Assembly (NCBI GenBank): GCA_903862375.1
Contig: CAIOXR010000002.1
Span: 1 to 15,983, forward strand
DNA length: 15,983 nt
Direction: 5' to 3'
Origin: an uncultured bacterium
Lineage (GTDB): Bacteria > Patescibacteriota > Minisyncoccia > Phycocordibacterales > UBA9973
The notes beneath the pieces are model-generated. The model had not been told where the DNA came from, did not search any database, and saw only the letters and a list, made by a program, of their open reading frames with translations. Each line of letters starts with the position of its first letter. The first letter of the stretch is position 1. This document shows, in pieces, positions 7,571 through 13,367 of this stretch. The translations under genes and the position numbers were made by a program.

Positions 7571-9049
7571 ATGACTACAAAAAATATGAAAAATTTTGAA
7601 GAAGGTTTTACTTATGATGATGTTTTACTTGTGCCTTTGTATTCAGAAGTTCTACCAAGAGAGGTAGATATAACTTCACAATTTACAAGGAATATTAAAC
7701 TTAATATTCCTATTGTTTCTGCTGCTATGGATACTGTGACAGAAAGTACAATGGCAATAGCAATGGCAAAAGAAGGGGGTATCGGTATTATTCATAAGAA
7801 TATGAGTATAGAAGGGCAGGCTGAAGAGGTACACAAAGTGAAAAGGTCAGAAAGTGGAATGATACCTGATCCGATAATTTTGAATGAAGAAGCATTACTC
7901 AAAGAAGCTGTAGTTTTGATGAATAAGAATAAAATTGGTGGTATTCCGATTGTAGATAAAGATATGAAGCTTAAAGGAATTCTTACAAATCGTGATATAC
8001 GATTCCAGAAGGATTTAAATCTTTGCGTTTCTGAAGTTATGACTAAAGAGAATCTTATAACAGGAAATATAAATACAAATCTAAAAGAAGCTGAAAAGAT
8101 ACTGACAAAATACAAAGTCGAGAAGTTGCCCCTTGTAGACAAGACGAATAAGCTTATCGGTCTCATAACTTACAAAGATATTATGAAAGTTAAATCTCGC
8201 CCTAAATCTTCAAGAGATAATTTAGGTAGATTGCGTGTCGGAGCAGCAGTTGGTATAACACACGATACAATTGAAAGAGTGAAAGCTTTGTATAAGAATG
8301 GTGTAGATGTCGTAGTTGTAGATACTGCACACGGACATTCAAAAGGAGTTATCGATATGGTAAAGAAAATTAAAAAAGAATTACCAAAGCTCGAAATCAT
8401 CGCTGGGAATATAGCTACTGGTGAAGGAGCGAAAGCTTTAGTCAAAGCTGGAGTAGATGGAGTCAAAGTTGGTATCGGTCCTGGGTCTATCTGTACGACT
8501 CGTATAGTTGCAGGCGTTGGGTATCCACAATTCTCTGCTGTATATGAAGTAGCGAAAGCCATAAAAGGAACAGGTGTGCCAATTATTGCAGATGGTGGAA
8601 TACACAATACTGGAGATATACCGAAAGCTATAGCAGCAGGAGCAAATACTATTATGGCAGGTTCACTTTTTGCTGGAGTTGAAGAATCTCCAAGTGAGAC
8701 AGTCATATATGAAGGTAGAAAATATAAAACTTATCGTGGTATGGGTTCTGTCGAAGCGATGAAAGATGGATCTAAGGATAGATATTTCCAAGATATGGAA
8801 GAAGATATCAAGAAGCTTGTCCCTGAAGGTATAGTTGGAAGAGTACCATTCAAAGGAGAACTTTCAGAAGTTATCTATCAGCTTGTGGGTGGACTTAGAG
8901 CTGGGATGGGTTACTGCGGCTCGAAAGATATCAAGACTCTTCAATCTAAAGCAAAGTTTGTAAGAATTACACAACTTGGTGTTAAAGAAAGTCACCCACA
9001 CGATGTTTTTATTACTAAAGAATCTCCTAATTATAATTTAGGAAAATAA
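7571..9049 (+). CDS. guaB: Inosine-5'-monophosphate dehydrogenase
   Basis: GuaB oxidises IMP to XMP with NAD+, the committed step to GMP. I choose the ATG at 7571 (492 aa); the in-frame ATG at 7550 would add seven unconserved residues and overlaps a putative promoter. The protein starts with the family's usual EGFTYDDVLLVP, followed by SAAMDTVTE. Two CBS domains (about residues 96-208, with EVMTKENLI between them) interrupt the TIM barrel. Other landmarks are VVVDTAHGHS, GIGPGSICTTR with catalytic Cys308, IADGGI, the MGSVEAM flap region and GGLRAGMGYCG near the end, with ESHPHDV as the terminal motif. It appears complete. It is divergent from guaA and is followed 15 bases later by purA, so the two IMP-consuming branches share a transcript. 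Confidence 0.97.
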   Translation: MTTKNMKNFEEGFTYDDVLLVPLYSEVLPREVDITSQFTRNIKLNIPIVSAAMDTVTESTMAIAMAKEGGIGIIHKNMSIEGQAEEVHKVKRSESGMIPDPIILNEEALLKEAVVLMNKNKIGGIPIVDKDMKLKGILTNRDIRFQKDLNLCVSEVMTKENLITGNINTNLKEAEKILTKYKVEKLPLVDKTNKLIGLITYKDIMKVKSRPKSSRDNLGRLRVGAAVGITHDTIERVKALYKNGVDVVVVDTAHGHSKGVIDMVKKIKKELPKLEIIAGNIATGEGAKALVKAGVDGVKVGIGPGSICTTRIVAGVGYPQFSAVYEVAKAIKGTGVPIIADGGIHNTGDIPKAIAAGANTIMAGSLFAGVEESPSETVIYEGRKYKTYRGMGSVEAMKDGSKDRYFQDMEEDIKKLVPEGIVGRVPFKGELSEVIYQLVGGLRAGMGYCGSKDIKTLQSKAKFVRITQLGVKESHPHDVFITKESPNYNLGK

Positions 9050-9064
9050 TAAATATTTTTATAT

Positions 9065-10393
9065 ATGCAAAATAATAAAAAAGGATTTGTTGATGTTTTA
9101 GTAGGGCTTCAATGGGGGGATGAAGGTAAAGGCAAGAATATCGATGAACTTCTCTCTAACGGTGTTTATAGTGGAGTGGCTCGCTTCCAAGGAGGAGCAA
9201 ATGCAGGACACACTATCAAGTCAGGAGGTATCACTTTCATCGGCCATATAGTCCCATCTGGTTGTTTACAAAATGATGTAGAACTTTATATAGGTAATGG
9301 TGTCGTTGTAGATGTCATATCTTTAATAAAAGAAATCAAAGAACTTAAGAGTTTAGGTTTTGACGTAGCTCCTCGTCTATATATTTCAAATCGTGCCAAG
9401 TTAGTCTCATACATGCATCCATTCATAGACCAAGCAGAAGAATTCTATAGAAGTAAGAATGGAGAGAAGATTGGTACAACATCTCGTGGTATAGGACCTG
9501 CTTATAGTGACTCTCGAGCAAGAAAGGGGCTTCTAGTCGGTGATGTTATGATGCCTGACTTTGACCAAAAAGAAAAAGAATTATCCGAATTACATATGAA
9601 TATACTTCATATGTATAAAGAAGTTTCTGGTTTTGAAATTCAAGAAGATAAAATAAAAGAGATGAAAGAAAAGTGGCAGGAAGCTATAAACGAGCTTAAA
9701 CAGTTACAGATTTGCGATCTTTCTTTCTTGGTGCAGAAAAGATTAGAAGAAGGTAAGAATATATTAGCAGAAGGTGCACAAGGCATAATGCTTGATATAG
9801 ACTTTGGTGATTATCCGAATGTCACTAGCTCCAACACACTGCCTGCAAATATTTGTCTTGGTTTAGGTATACCTCATACAACTATAAGGAATGTATATGG
9901 TGTCATAAAAGCTTACACAACCAAAGTGGGAGGTGGAGACTTCCCTTCTAGAATCAAAGACACTACAGTAGAGAAACTCTTTCAAGATACAGGACACGAG
10001 TTCGGAGCAACTACTGGACGACCTCGTATGTGTGGATGGCTTGATCTATTCGCTCTTCGTTATGCTATTAAACTTTCAGGTGCAAATAAAATTTTCATAA
10101 ATAAAGCCGACATTTGTCCGACTGATAATATCGAAGTAGTTACAAATTATGAGATAGATAACAAAGTTATCGAAGAATTCCCTCTTCGTCTGAAACTTGT
10201 CACAAATGTAAAATCTGAAAAGCTTGCTGGCTGGGGTAATGCAAACTATGGTGTAAATGATAAGAGTAATGTCTCACCTGAGCTTTCTGTATACTTAAAA
10301 TACATAGAGGATAAATTTAAAGACTTAGATGTAAATATCGTATCCGTCGGTACAGGTCCAGACAGAGAACATACGATAAATTGGGAGAAATAG
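9065..10393 (+). CDS. purA: Adenylosuccinate synthetase
   Basis: PurA (442 aa) condenses IMP with aspartate using GTP to give adenylosuccinate, which PurB cleaves to AMP. Visible landmarks are the GTP-binding and catalytic WGDEGKGK (17-24, D19), NAGHT (46-50, H49), GTTSRGIGPAY (137-147), EGAQGIMLDIDFG (236-248), TSSN (254-257), YGVIKAYTTKVG (278-289), GATTGRPR (314-321) and a late VGTGPDREHTI. Two positions look unusual to me. GGGDFPSRI replaces the common GxGPFPTE, and Met follows GRPR where Arg is common. The main catalytic residues are present, so activity is expected. The spacer from guaB is A/T only. The TAG stop is also the first three bases of a 16-bp direct repeat found again beside purD. 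Confidence 0.96.
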   Translation: MQNNKKGFVDVLVGLQWGDEGKGKNIDELLSNGVYSGVARFQGGANAGHTIKSGGITFIGHIVPSGCLQNDVELYIGNGVVVDVISLIKEIKELKSLGFDVAPRLYISNRAKLVSYMHPFIDQAEEFYRSKNGEKIGTTSRGIGPAYSDSRARKGLLVGDVMMPDFDQKEKELSELHMNILHMYKEVSGFEIQEDKIKEMKEKWQEAINELKQLQICDLSFLVQKRLEEGKNILAEGAQGIMLDIDFGDYPNVTSSNTLPANICLGLGIPHTTIRNVYGVIKAYTTKVGGGDFPSRIKDTTVEKLFQDTGHEFGATTGRPRMCGWLDLFALRYAIKLSGANKIFINKADICPTDNIEVVTNYEIDNKVIEEFPLRLKLVTNVKSEKLAGWGNANYGVNDKSNVSPELSVYLKYIEDKFKDLDVNIVSVGTGPDREHTINWEK

Positions 10394-10406
10394 TTTATTT
10401 AAATAT
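10391..10406. repeat. Left copy of 16-bp direct repeat flanking the lipoprotein segment
   Basis: TAGTTTATTTAAATAT begins at the purA stop codon and is repeated exactly at 11318-11333. The bases flanking the two copies differ on both sides. The inner ten bases (TTTATTTAAA) also occur at 10649-10658, so AT-richness tempers the significance. Confidence 0.8.
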
Positions 10407-10425
10407 CAAAGCAAATACTATTCCC

Positions 10426-10502
10426 AATAGCTATCCATTATCTAATACCAAAAATCATACTTTTAAAAAAGTATGATTTTTGGTATATGAAATATAGCTA
10501 TT
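10426..10502. repeat. 77-bp interrupted inverted repeat downstream of purA
   Basis: Outer arms AATAGCTAT (10426-10434) and ATAGCTATT (10494-10502) are perfect complements. Inside them is a second, 20-bp perfect inverted repeat (10445-10464 with 10467-10486). The intervening 10 and 7 bases do not pair well. The whole could fold as one long two-part hairpin. It lies between the left direct repeat and the promoter of the lipoprotein gene. It may serve as the purA terminator, as a recombination structure, or as the remnant of a small mobile repeat. Confidence 0.7.
10445..10486 (+). terminator. Strong hairpin, probable purA terminator
   Basis: Twenty perfect base pairs around a 2-base centre (in practice a loop of about 4-6 bases) lie 51 bases after the purA stop. 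There is no clean U tract after the 3' arm, which ends GGTAT and continues ATGAAAT, so it is not a classical intrinsic terminator. ATTTTTGG lies within the 3' arm. It is nonetheless the only obvious stop signal between purA and the next promoter. Confidence 0.5.
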
Positions 10503-10509
10503 TTCAGTC

Positions 10510-10538
10510 TTGACAAAGACACCCCAATATGCTATACT
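10510..10538 (+). promoter_or_regulatory. Strong sigma-70-type promoter with extended -10
   Basis: A perfect TTGACA (10510-10515), a 17-base spacer and TATACT (10533-10538), preceded by TGC (10530-10532), make this the clearest promoter in the window. Transcription should start at about 10545, leaving a leader of roughly 134 bases before the lipoprotein ATG at 10679. Confidence 0.8.
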
Positions 10539-10586
10539 ATGTGGGTAGTAAGTTCTTTAACAAAATTTTCATGGTTATTATAGAGT

Positions 10587-10634
10587 ATAAAGCACTTTGG
10601 ACGGAATAGAAATATTGTTTCCAGTGTGCTTTAT
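10587..10634 (+). promoter_or_regulatory. Leader hairpin upstream of the lipoprotein gene (possible sRNA or attenuator)
   Basis: ATAAAGCAC (10587-10595) pairs with GTGCTTTAT (10626-10634). After a 2x2 internal loop, TGGA (10598-10601) pairs with TCCA (10620-10623), closing an 18-base loop. The sequence after it is T-rich (TTATTCTATTAATTATTTATTT) but not a pure U tract. With the promoter just upstream, this could be a leader element, a weak attenuator, or the 3' end of a short RNA of about 90-100 bases. The remaining 44 bases before the ATG hold only A/T-rich sequence and no Shine-Dalgarno. Confidence 0.5.
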
Positions 10635-10678
10635 TATTCTATTAATTATTTATTTAAACAATTTAAATTTTTTAAACC

Positions 10679-11248
10679 ATGAAAACTATTATTATTTTTT
10701 TATTAATTACCGCTTTGGGTTGTAGCCGTTCAAACAAATATCAACCTTTTGGTGAAAATTATGTTGGATATGAGGGAAAAATTTTTGTTCGAATCATAAA
10801 TAATGATTCAGTTATTACAAAAAGGGCAACTCAATTTGACACAATAAAAAGCGTTGATAAATCAATATACTTTTTGGCAGAACAAACAACAATATCAACA
10901 GCAAAAAAGAATCGCCAAATTCCAATAATTACAAAAGTAATAGATTGGAGGTTGTATTCAATTAAAACTTCCGATAATATATTATCTTTGGTGCCAAATA
11001 AAAAATATATTATTGCAAAAACAAATGATGGAGAAGCTGATTTTTGTAGAGACACAAATGGTAATATTATTGTTATAGCCTATCGTTTAAATTATGAAAC
11101 AATAGCCCCATCTAAAAGAAAAAACATCAGCGAAATAAAGAATAAAATTTTCACTGAAGGAAGTGAATTTATTAAAAAAATAATTCCAATGATAAATGAT
11201 GTGCGCAAAGAAAGAGATGTGACAATAAATGATTGGACATTATTTTAA
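10679..11248 (+). CDS. Putative small lipoprotein of unknown function
   Basis: I do not recognise this 189-aa protein. Its N-terminus is a short secretion signal: Met-Lys, a hydrophobic stretch IIIFLLITALG, then Cys15 followed by Ser-Arg-Ser. The motif ALGC is an imperfect lipobox (Leu is more usual at -3), so lipidation at Cys15 is likely but not certain. The rest is hydrophilic, lysine- and isoleucine-rich, with no catalytic motif that I can see. It contains one further cysteine (FCRDTNG), and a charged C-terminal part could be helical. It would sit on the outer face of the membrane. Hand-counted GC in its first 300 bases is about 28%, versus roughly 40-50% in sampled guaB lines. It has its own strong promoter and terminator and is bounded by direct repeats, suggesting an acquired cassette unrelated to purine synthesis. 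Confidence 0.75.
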   Translation: MKTIIIFLLITALGCSRSNKYQPFGENYVGYEGKIFVRIINNDSVITKRATQFDTIKSVDKSIYFLAEQTTISTAKKNRQIPIITKVIDWRLYSIKTSDNILSLVPNKKYIIAKTNDGEADFCRDTNGNIIVIAYRLNYETIAPSKRKNISEIKNKIFTEGSEFIKKIIPMINDVRKERDVTINDWTLF

Positions 11249-11257
11249 TAATCGTGT

Positions 11258-11308
11258 AATTCCCTGACAAAAAAGGAAAGACCTTGTTTGTACAGGGAAT
11301 TTCTTTTT
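11258..11308 (+). terminator. Intrinsic terminator of the lipoprotein gene
   Basis: AATTCCCTG (11258-11266) pairs with CAGGGAATT (11293-11301). The loop extends the stem further through ACAAA/TTTGT and AAGG/CCTT with small bulges. A TTCTTTTT tract follows directly on the plus strand. It begins 9 bases after the lipoprotein stop. On the minus strand no U tract follows, so it is less likely to end purD transcription efficiently. Confidence 0.8.
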
Positions 11309-11317
11309 CCAATTTTG

Positions 11318-11333
11318 TAGTTTATTTAAATAT
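11318..11333. repeat. Right copy of 16-bp direct repeat flanking the lipoprotein segment
   Basis: Exact second copy of TAGTTTATTTAAATAT, ending one base before the purD stop codon (11335-11337). The distance between the starts of the two copies is 927 bases. See the left copy at 10391. Confidence 0.8.
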
Positions 11334-11334
11334 T

Positions 11335-12630
11335 TTATAACTTATTTCTTTCTAAAGTCTTCTTTCCTATATCTTTTCTAAAATACATTCCTTCAAATGA
11401 TATCTTTTCAATAGCTTTATATGCACGAGCTAGAGCTTCTTCTAAATTCGCTCCTACTGCACTCACTCCTAAGATTCGTCCGCCGTTAGTGACTAAGTTA
11501 TGATCACTATCATACTTCGTTCCTGCTTGAAAAATGACAATACTATCATCATTCATTTCTTTAACACCAGAAATTATTTTACCTTTTTCATAATTCTCTG
11601 GGTAGCCACCTGAAGCCAAGACTACAGTACAAGCAGACATATCCTTCCAATTTATTTTAATTTGATCAAGATTCCCTTCTACACAAGCATTTACTATATC
11701 GTACAAGTCAGTATCTAAAAGTCTCATATAAGTCTGTGTTTCTGGATCACCAAAGCGGGCATTATACTCAAGAATTTTAGGACCATCTGGTGTTAGCATC
11801 AAGCCAGGGTATAATACTCCCGAGAAAGTATTCCCATCTTCCCTCATAGATTCTAGTGTGGGTTTGATAATACTCTCCTTAATACTTTTTATAAGTCCAC
11901 TTTCCACAAATGGTATTGGAGCGATAGTGCCCATACCTCCTGTATTATTTCCTGTATCATCTTCCCCTACTTTCTTGTGATCTTGTGATACCGGAAAGAT
12001 AGAATAACTTTTCCCATCTGTAAATACATGAGTAGATATCTCAGGGCCAGTGAGGAATTCTTCTATGACCACTTCACTACCTGCTTCCCCAAAACTTTTC
12101 TTTAGTAGAATATTCTCAAGTATAGTATCTGCTTCAGACAAACTTTCACATATGAAAACTCCTTTACCTAAGGCAAGTCCACTCACTTTGATAACTACTG
12201 GTAAGCTATGGTTTTTAAAATATTCTTTTGCTTTATCATAATTACTAAAAACTTCAAACTTTGCTGTTGGTAAATTGTGTCTGCTCATAAAGTTCTTGGA
12301 AAATGCTTTCGATGACTCTATCTGACTAGCATTTTTTGATGGGCCGAATATTTTTAAATTTTCTTTTTTAAATTCATCGACTATACCTAAAGCAAGTGGA
12401 TCGTCAGGTATCGCTAAGGTCATATCTATCTTTTCTTTTTTCACAAAGTCTATCAGGCCTTTTATATCTGTCGCTTTTATATCTACATTTATACCTAATT
12501 CTAAAGTTCCACCATTCCCCGGAGCAAAGAAAAGCTCACCAACCTTTTCTGATTGTTTCAATTTCCACCCAATAGAATGCTCCCTTCCACCACTACCTAT
12601 TATTAAAATTTTTTGTTTATTTTCTTGCAT
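11335..12630 (-). CDS. purD: Phosphoribosylamine-glycine ligase (GAR synthetase)
   Basis: PurD (431 aa) ligates phosphoribosylamine with glycine using ATP. It is an ATP-grasp enzyme. Landmarks are the N-terminal glycine-rich IGSGGREHSI (11-20), KVSGLALGKGV in the ATP-grasp domain (148-158, usually KASGLAAGKGV), DTGNNTGGMG (225-234, usually DTGPNTGGMG) and the metal-binding NARFGDPETQ (290-299). Where many homologues have GPE.PL it reads IPDDPLALGIVD (74-85). Length is typical (about 420-430). It is the last gene of the purQ-purF-purN-purD run, 15 A/T bases after purN. Its stop lies against the right 16-bp repeat, converging on purA across the lipoprotein segment. No dedicated minus-strand terminator is evident. 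Confidence 0.97.
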   Translation of the reverse strand: MQENKQKILIIGSGGREHSIGWKLKQSEKVGELFFAPGNGGTLELGINVDIKATDIKGLIDFVKKEKIDMTLAIPDDPLALGIVDEFKKENLKIFGPSKNASQIESSKAFSKNFMSRHNLPTAKFEVFSNYDKAKEYFKNHSLPVVIKVSGLALGKGVFICESLSEADTILENILLKKSFGEAGSEVVIEEFLTGPEISTHVFTDGKSYSIFPVSQDHKKVGEDDTGNNTGGMGTIAPIPFVESGLIKSIKESIIKPTLESMREDGNTFSGVLYPGLMLTPDGPKILEYNARFGDPETQTYMRLLDTDLYDIVNACVEGNLDQIKINWKDMSACTVVLASGGYPENYEKGKIISGVKEMNDDSIVIFQAGTKYDSDHNLVTNGGRILGVSAVGANLEEALARAYKAIEKISFEGMYFRKDIGKKTLERNKL

Positions 12631-12645
12631 ATATTATTTTTATTT

Positions 12646-13365
12646 TTAACCATTCGGATAAAGTTTGATAGCTTCTAATTTTGACTCTTCTAGTAGATCT
12701 TCCTCCCCTTTTAACACAAGAGGATTTTCTCTTTTATATTCTACCACCTTTTTATTTGCGAAATCTCGTAATGCTTCTATCTGCACTTCATACTCTGCTA
12801 GTAGAACTCTCTTTTGTAGAATCTCTGGCGTATCACCACTCTCTATCGGTACTTTTTTCCTTTTTACTATTGCACCTTCATCAAACTTTGTAGTTACTCT
12901 GTGAGCAGTGGCTTCAGTCCAGTAATCTCTTTTAACTTTATTCACAAAAGATAACCGAGCAGCATGCACCCTCATACCATACATACCTACCCCACCGAAA
13001 TCAAGTCTCCCTGTATCAAGTGGGCCAGGATGCTGATTTACAATCATACCTTCAAAGGTATCTATGACATTCTTGGGGGTCATCACTAGCCAACCGTACT
13101 GACCAATGAAGTCCACTTTCCTTTTCTTTGCTTCTTGTATAATCTTTTCTCCAAAACTCTCTCTTGTATTAAAATCTTTTGGATTAATAACTATTATATC
13201 CTCATCTTTTATCCCTAGTAGTCTTGCTTTCTCTATGCCTCCTATATTTTCTTTACTAGCAATAACTAACACTGGAAAAACATCTGGAAGTGATCCACTT
13301 TGACAAGCTTTAATGATTGCTTCCATCGTTGTCCCCCCACCTGAAATTAATAATGCTATTCTCAT
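12646..13365 (-). CDS. purN: Phosphoribosylglycinamide formyltransferase, divergent PurN-like
   Basis: This 239-aa protein is a divergent member of the folate-dependent formyltransferase family that converts GAR to FGAR. The catalytic triad can be placed as N110 and H112 in NQHPGPLD and D162 in KFDEGAIV, matching Asn106, His108 and Asp144 of E. coli PurN. The N-terminal phosphate-binding region is SGGGTTMEAI rather than the usual SGNGSNLQAI. The NIHPSLLP motif is replaced by NQHPGPL, and an insert with DFGGVGMYGMRVHAARL follows. The C-terminus is about 30 residues longer than the typical 190-215 aa and acidic. It lies between purF and purD, as expected for GAR formylation (2 bases after purF, 15 before purD). 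Function is strongly suggested by context and triad, but the family branch is unusual. Confidence 0.85.
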   Translation of the reverse strand: MRIALLISGGGTTMEAIIKACQSGSLPDVFPVLVIASKENIGGIEKARLLGIKDEDIIVINPKDFNTRESFGEKIIQEAKKRKVDFIGQYGWLVMTPKNVIDTFEGMIVNQHPGPLDTGRLDFGGVGMYGMRVHAARLSFVNKVKRDYWTEATAHRVTTKFDEGAIVKRKKVPIESGDTPEILQKRVLLAEYEVQIEALRDFANKKVVEYKRENPLVLKGEEDLLEESKLEAIKLYPNG

Positions 13366-13367
13366 AA

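Noticed and set aside
7792..8706. Long minus-strand open frames inside guaB, and similar plus-strand frames inside purC, purD, purN and purF
   Set aside because: They are antisense shadows of strongly conserved genes, with low-complexity Ser/Phe/Ile-rich translations and no start signals.
10571..10609. Twelve-codon upstream ORF (MVIIEYKALWTE) in the lipoprotein leader, overlapping the leader hairpin
   Set aside because: It has no ribosome binding site and no run of regulatory codons, and a frame this short is expected by chance. It is not listed as a gene.
10831..11055. Minus-strand 74-codon frame inside the lipoprotein gene
   Set aside because: It lies entirely antisense to a gene with clear promoter, secretion signal and terminator, and has no supporting signals of its own.
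10391..11333. Integron-type gene cassette
   Set aside because: There is no GTTRRRY core site at either end. The long inverted repeat lies upstream of the gene rather than at its 3' end, where attC would be.
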